Shown piece after piece: positions 59,939 to 64,000 of a stretch of 64,000 nt of DNA. Numbering within the stretch: position 1 is the first letter of the stretch; every line of letters starts with the position of its first letter. The position numbers and the translations under genes were made by a program. The notes under the pieces are model-generated. The model searched no databases. It was not told the DNA's origin and was given only the letters and a program-made list of their open reading frames with translations. The DNA is from Streptomyces sp. NBC_00443 (GTDB lineage: Bacteria > Actinomycetota > Actinomycetes > Streptomycetales > Streptomycetaceae): assembly GCF_036014175.1 (NCBI RefSeq), contig NZ_CP107917.1, positions 1,736,001 through 1,800,000 on the forward strand, read 5' to 3'.

Positions 59939-62323
59939 CTACGCCGTACCGGTGAGGTGTTCCGGCCGTACCGGCGTGCGGTTCAGCTCCAGCCCCGTCG
60001 CGTTCCGGATCGCCGCGAGGACGGCCGGGGTCGACGACAGGGTGGGGGCCTCGCCGATGCCCCGCAGCCCGTACGGGGCGTGGTCGTCGGCGAGTTCGAG
60101 CACGTCGACCGGGATGGTCGGCGTGTCGAGGATCGTGGGGATGAGGTAGTCCGTGAAGGAGGGGTTCCTGACCTTCGCCGTCTTGGGGTCGACGATGATC
60201 TCCTCCATGACCGCCACGCCGAGACCCTGGGTCGTACCGCCCTGGATCTGGCCGATGACGGACAGCGGGTTGAGCGCCTTGCCGACGTCCTGGGCACAGG
60301 CCAGCTCGATGACCTTGACCAGGCCGAGCTCTGTGTCCACCTCGACGACGGCGCGGTGTGCGGCGAAGGAGTACTGGACGTGGCCGTTGCCCTGGCCGGT
60401 GCGCAGGTCGAACGCCTCGGTCGGACGGTGCCGCCACTCGGCCTCGACCTCGACGGCCTCGCCCTCCAGGACGTCCACCAGGTCACCGAGGACCTCGCCG
60501 CCGTCGGTGACGACCTTGCCGCCCTCGAGGACCAGCTCGGCGGTGGCCCAGGCGGGGTGGTAGGAGCCGAACTTGCGGCGCCCGATCTCCAGGACCTTCT
60601 CGCGCACGAGCTCGCAGGAGTTCTTGACGGCGCCGCCGGTGACGTACGTCTGCCGGGAAGCCGAAGTCGAACCCGCCGAACCCACCTGCGTGTCCGCCGG
60701 GTGGATCGTCACCTGAGTGACGCCCAGCTCGGTGCGGGCGATCTGCGCATGGACGGTGACACCGCCCTGGCCGACCTCCGCCATCGCGGTGTGCACGGTG
60801 GCCACCGGCTCGCCGCCGATCACCTCCATGCGCACCTTGGCGGTGGAGTAGTCGTCGAAGCCCTCGGAGAAGCCGACGTTCTTGATGCCGACCGCGTAGC
60901 CGACACCCCGCACGACGCCTTCACCGTGCGTGGTGTTGGACAGGCCGCCCGGCAGCTGCCGTACGTCCGCGCCCTCGCTGGATTCCCACTGGCGCTCCGG
61001 CGGCATGGGCATCGCCTTGACGCGGCGCAGGAGTTCGGCGACCGGAGCCGGGGAGTCGACCGGCTGCCCGGTCGGCATGATGGTTCCCTGCTCCATGGCG
61101 TTGAGCTGCCGGAACTTGATCGGGTCCATGCCCAGCTGCTTGGCCACCTTGTCCATCTGCGCCTCGTACGCGAAGCACGCCTGGACCGCGCCGAAGCCGC
61201 GCATGGCGCCGCAGGGCGGGTTGTTGCTGTAGAGGGCGATGGCCTCGATGTCGACGTCCTCCACCACGTACGGGCCGATCGCCAGCGAGGCGGCGTTGCC
61301 GACGACCGCCGGGGAGGCGGAGGCGTACGCGCCGCCGTCCAGCACGATCCGGCACTTGACGTGCGTGAGCTTGCCGTCCTTCGTGGCGCCGTGCTCGTAG
61401 TGGAGCTTGGCGGGGTGGCGGTGGACGTGCCCGAAGAAGGACTCGAACCGGTTGTAGACGATCTTGACCGGCTTGCCGGTGCGCATCGCCAGCAGGCAGG
61501 CGTGGATCTGCATCGACAGGTCCTCGCGGCCACCGAAGGCGCCGCCGACGCCGGACAGCGTCATCCGGACCTTGCGCTCGGGCAGGCCGAGGACCGGGGC
61601 GATCTGCTTCAGGTCGCTGTGCAGCCACTGGGTGGCGATGTACAGGTGGACGCCGCCGTCCTCGTCCGGCACGGCGAGGCCGGACTCCGGGCCGAGGAAG
61701 GCCTGGTCCTGCATGCCGAAGGTGTACTCGCCCTTGACGACGACGTCCGCCTGCTCGGCGGCCTGTGCCGCGTCACCGCGGAAGATCGGCTGGCGGTGCA
61801 CGATGTTCGGGTGCGGGACGTGACCGATGTGGTGGTCGTCGCGGCCCTCGTGGATGAGGATCGCGTCCGGGGCGGTCGCGGAGGCCTCGTCGGTGATGAC
61901 GGGCAGCTCGCGGTAGTCGACCTTGATCTTGGCGGCGGCGCGGCGGGCCGTCTCCGGGTGGTCGGCGGCGACGATCGCGACCGGCTCACCGTGGTGGCGT
62001 ACCTTGCCGTGCGCGAGGACCGGGGTGTCCTGGATCTCCAGGCCGTAGTTCTTCACCTCGGTCGGCAGGTCGTCGTAGGTCATGACGGCGTAGACGCCTG
62101 CCATGGCCAGCGCCTCGCTGGTGTCGATGGACACGATCTCGGCGTGCGCGACGGTAGAGCGGAGGATCTGCCCCCAGAGCATGTCCTCGTGCCACATGTC
62201 GGACGAGTACGCGAACTCGCCGGTGACCTTGAGGGTGCCGTCCGGGCGCAGCGTCGACTCACCGATGCCGCCCTTGGTCTGCGAACCCTGGGTGATCTTG
62301 GTGGGAGCGCCGTTGGTGGGCAT
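59939..62323 (-). CDS. Xanthine dehydrogenase molybdopterin-binding (large) subunit
   Basis: A 794-residue catalytic subunit hydroxylating hypoxanthine/xanthine to urate. Residues DGTLKVTGEFAYSSDMWHEDMLWG start the alpha/beta hammerhead. Molybdopterin segments follow, with QDQAFLGPESGLAV, GVGGAFGGREDLSMQIHACLLA, NNPPCGAMRGFGAVQACFAYE and GEAPTLSSTPAVLAAIRNATG near the C-terminal active site. The active-site Glu region at the C-terminus reads LRGIGEAPT. It starts at ATG 62323, four bases after the stop of the 2Fe-2S subunit, so it is coupled to it. Confidence 0.93.
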   Translation of the reverse strand: MPTNGAPTKITQGSQTKGGIGESTLRPDGTLKVTGEFAYSSDMWHEDMLWGQILRSTVAHAEIVSIDTSEALAMAGVYAVMTYDDLPTEVKNYGLEIQDTPVLAHGKVRHHGEPVAIVAADHPETARRAAAKIKVDYRELPVITDEASATAPDAILIHEGRDDHHIGHVPHPNIVHRQPIFRGDAAQAAEQADVVVKGEYTFGMQDQAFLGPESGLAVPDEDGGVHLYIATQWLHSDLKQIAPVLGLPERKVRMTLSGVGGAFGGREDLSMQIHACLLAMRTGKPVKIVYNRFESFFGHVHRHPAKLHYEHGATKDGKLTHVKCRIVLDGGAYASASPAVVGNAASLAIGPYVVEDVDIEAIALYSNNPPCGAMRGFGAVQACFAYEAQMDKVAKQLGMDPIKFRQLNAMEQGTIMPTGQPVDSPAPVAELLRRVKAMPMPPERQWESSEGADVRQLPGGLSNTTHGEGVVRGVGYAVGIKNVGFSEGFDDYSTAKVRMEVIGGEPVATVHTAMAEVGQGGVTVHAQIARTELGVTQVTIHPADTQVGSAGSTSASRQTYVTGGAVKNSCELVREKVLEIGRRKFGSYHPAWATAELVLEGGKVVTDGGEVLGDLVDVLEGEAVEVEAEWRHRPTEAFDLRTGQGNGHVQYSFAAHRAVVEVDTELGLVKVIELACAQDVGKALNPLSVIGQIQGGTTQGLGVAVMEEIIVDPKTAKVRNPSFTDYLIPTILDTPTIPVDVLELADDHAPYGLRGIGEAPTLSSTPAVLAAIRNATGLELNRTPVRPEHLTGTA

Positions 62324-62327
62324 GTGC

Positions 62328-62912
62328 TCAGACCGCCTCTCCCTGCCGGGCGGCCGCGAGGCGGACCGCGTCCATGATCTTCTCGTAGCCCGTGCACCGG
62401 CACAGGTTGCCCGACAGCGCCTCGCGGATGTCCGCGTCGCTGGGATTCGGGTTGTTCTCCAGCATCTCGTCGGCGGCGACCAGCAGACCCGGCGTGCAGA
62501 AGCCGCACTGGACGGCGCCGGCGTCGATGAACGCCTGCTGGATCGGGGAGAGCTCGGTGCCCTCGCCGGTCTGCGAGTCCTGCCCCTTGGCGGCCCACTG
62601 CTGGGCGTCCTGGAGCGAAGTACCGCAGGCACCGGTCGCGCAACCACCGTGCTCGGCACGCTGCTTGGCGAAGTCGGCGAGCCCTTCGACGGTGACGACC
62701 TCACGGCCCTCGACCTGACCGGCGGCGACCAGACACGAACACACCGGCACACCGTCCAGCCTGACGGTGCAGGATCCGCACTCGCCCTGCTCACAGGCGT
62801 TCTTCGAACCCGGCAGGCCGAGCCGCTCCCGCAGCACGTACAGCAGGGACTCGCCCTCCCACACGTCGTCGGCTTCCTGCGGACGTCCATTGACAGTGAA
62901 GTTGACACGCAT
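62328..62912 (-). CDS. Xanthine dehydrogenase 2Fe-2S subunit
   Basis: A 194-residue iron-sulfur subunit transferring electrons from the molybdenum site to FAD. The N-terminal plant-type ferredoxin cluster uses CEQGECGSC plus the later Cys of VCSCLVAAG. The second, helical cluster uses CGFC near GAVQCGFCTPG and CRC in GNLCRCTGYEK. An insertion of about 40 residues (GGCATGACGTSLQDAQQWAAKG) between the clusters carries two extra cysteines. Its ATG shares one base with the TGA of the FAD subunit, so the three subunits are coupled in the order FAD, 2Fe-2S, Mo. Confidence 0.93.
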   Translation of the reverse strand: MRVNFTVNGRPQEADDVWEGESLLYVLRERLGLPGSKNACEQGECGSCTVRLDGVPVCSCLVAAGQVEGREVVTVEGLADFAKQRAEHGGCATGACGTSLQDAQQWAAKGQDSQTGEGTELSPIQQAFIDAGAVQCGFCTPGLLVAADEMLENNPNPSDADIREALSGNLCRCTGYEKIMDAVRLAAARQGEAV

Positions 62913-63805
62913 CAGGCGACTCCCTCCGTGCGGGCGGCGGTGCCGCGGTACGACTCCCAGGTCCAGGTCAGCGTGCGACGGGCCATGACTCCGACCGCGT
63001 GGCGGCGGTAGCTCGCTGTGCCCCGGACGTCGTCGATCGGGTTGCAGGCGCCGGAGCACAGCTCCGCGAACTGCTTGGCGACCGACGGGGTGATGATCTT
63101 GCCGTTCTCCCAGAAGCCGCCCTCTTCGAGCGCCGCGTTCAGGAATTCCTCGGCGGCCTTGGCCCGTACGGGTGTCGGGGCGGCCGAGCCGATCCCGGTA
63201 CGCACGGTCCGCGTCTCGGGGTGCAGCGCGAGCCCGAAGGCGCACACGGCGATGACCATGGCGTTGCGCGTGCCCACCTTGGAGTACTGCTGAGGCCCGT
63301 CGGCCTTCTTGATGTGCACGGCCCGAATCAGCTCATCGGCGGCCAGCGCGTTGCGCTTGACGCCCGTGTAGAACTCGTCGATCGGGATGAGGCGGGTGCC
63401 GCGCTCGGCGGACTCGACCTCGACCTCGGCGCCTGCCGCGAGGAGGGCGGGGTGGGCGTCGCCGGCCGGGGAGGCGGTACCGAGGTTGCCGCCGACGCCG
63501 CCGCGGTTGCGGATCTGCGGGGAGGCGACCGTGTGCGAGGCGAGGGCGAGGCCGGGCAGCTCGGCGCGCAGATCCTCCATGATCCTGGTGTACGGGACGG
63601 AGGCGCCGAGCCGCACGCTGTCCTCGCCGACCTCCCACTCGGTGAGGTCGCCGATGCGGTTCAGGTCGAGGAGGTACTCGGGCCGGCGGTGGTCGAAGTT
63701 GATCTCGACCATCACATCGGTGCCACCCGCAATCGGCACAGCGGTGGGGTGCTCGGCCTTCGCGGCGAGCGCCTCCTCCCAGCTGGCGGGGCGAAGGAAG
63801 TCCAT
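62912..63805 (-). CDS. Xanthine dehydrogenase FAD-binding subunit
   Basis: A 297-residue CO-dehydrogenase-flavoprotein-like subunit that passes electrons to NAD. It shows MDFLRPASWEEALAAKAEHP, the FAD-binding AGGTDVMVEINFDHRRPEYL, ASHTVASPQIRNRGGVGGNL and the C-terminal RGTASYRRHAVGVMARRTL. It is the first gene of the operon, starting at ATG 63805 after a regulatory gap. Family members oxidise purines in the purine degradation route. Confidence 0.92.
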   Translation of the reverse strand: MDFLRPASWEEALAAKAEHPTAVPIAGGTDVMVEINFDHRRPEYLLDLNRIGDLTEWEVGEDSVRLGASVPYTRIMEDLRAELPGLALASHTVASPQIRNRGGVGGNLGTASPAGDAHPALLAAGAEVEVESAERGTRLIPIDEFYTGVKRNALAADELIRAVHIKKADGPQQYSKVGTRNAMVIAVCAFGLALHPETRTVRTGIGSAAPTPVRAKAAEEFLNAALEEGGFWENGKIITPSVAKQFAELCSGACNPIDDVRGTASYRRHAVGVMARRTLTWTWESYRGTAARTEGVA

Positions 63806-64000
63806 GACCGGCTCTCTTCTACGTCTCGTGGGTCGTACGGTTTGAGCCAGATCAGGTGCGGTGGGCCCGGCTCGTTCATGTGCTGTTAACGCGCATTGAC
63901 GTCAGTACACAGCGCTGTGCTCGGCCTGGGTCAGTCACGGAAACCATGAAGGAGTTGGCTGGCCAGGGCAGGCATCTTGTAGATTCGTATGAACGGGGGT
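63806..64000. other. Upstream region of the xanthine dehydrogenase operon, at the window edge
   Basis: It holds the leader of the operon. A plus-strand promoter-like pair, TTGGCT at 63955-63960 and TAGATT at 63980-63985 (19-nt spacing), points out of the window and may belong to a divergent gene beyond the edge. A short open frame beginning MKELAGQGRH at 63946 is also open to the edge. Neither can be decided from this sequence. Confidence 0.4.

Noticed and set aside
63946..64000. Open frame at the right edge (MKELAGQGRH) as the start of a gene
   Set aside because: Only 18 codons are visible, with no ribosome site, and a promoter-like box overlaps it. No call can be supported.
1..64000. CRISPR array or tRNA/rRNA genes
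   Set aside because: The repeats seen are tandem and without spacers, or lie within coding sequence. No cloverleaf or rRNA-like region was noticed, although a dedicated RNA search would be needed to exclude them.

Overview
The window is high-GC actinobacterial DNA with GC-rich third codon positions, many GTG and TTG starts, Tat and lipoprotein leaders, and dense SpoIIE-type phosphatases and secreted hydrolases. All of this points to a Streptomyces chromosome. No rRNA, tRNA, CRISPR array or intact mobile element is visible.

Layout. (1) 1-9.5 kb: the 5' end of glyoxylate carboligase (gcl) under a tandem operator, a zinc-ribbon protein, a GNAT acetyltransferase, two translationally coupled acyl-CoA synthetases, a GAF-LuxR regulator and a large LuxR ATPase (LAL) regulator. 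(2) 9.5-19 kb: a secreted trypsin, a LysE exporter, an AlkZ-like DNA glycosylase, CorA, and an XRE/MmyB regulator divergent from an MFS exporter and followed by an alcohol dehydrogenase. A Tat-exported hydrolase follows whose promoter carries the same element as the MFS promoter. (3) 19-22 kb: a scarred region with integrase and TPR-regulator remnants, an HTH_26/DUF2975 pair with palindromic operators, a broken phzF-like gene and a DUF1062 protein. (4) 22-34 kb: a flavodoxin, an unusual secreted protein built of X-(K/Y/H)-P triplets, and a signalling hub of four SpoIIE phosphatases with an IclR regulator. (5) 34-36 kb: a decayed peptide-ABC locus (truncated and frameshifted RpiR regulator, deleted DppD-like ATPase, frameshifted OppF-like ATPase). 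(6) 36-48 kb: an L-glutamate-oxidase-like Tat flavoenzyme, two GH43 arabinan enzymes, a polysaccharide deacetylase, DUF2278, SRPBCC, an orphan LanC-like cyclase, a phosphoesterase-LamG protein and a streptogrisin-type protease. (7) 48-56 kb: a LacI-controlled sugar locus (lipoprotein, two permeases, GH2 glycosidase) whose operator recurs at the 5' end of a broken BNR/sialidase-like gene. (8) 56-64 kb: two tiny membrane proteins and a PRC-barrel protein, then the purine-catabolic xanthine dehydrogenase set (FAD, 2Fe-2S and Mo subunits), an NCS2 permease and XdhC.

How the genes fit together. gcl at the left edge and the xanthine dehydrogenase/NCS2/XdhC set at the right edge belong to the same purine-to-glyoxylate catabolism. 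The arabinan and LacI loci are secreted plant- or microbial-polysaccharide utilisation units. The XRE/MmyB element links efflux, dehydrogenase and hydrolase genes into a likely small-molecule response. Several loci show point lesions and deletions, so part of the window is in active decay.

Limits. All family calls come from reading motifs and from knowledge of the families. No database search or alignment was run.
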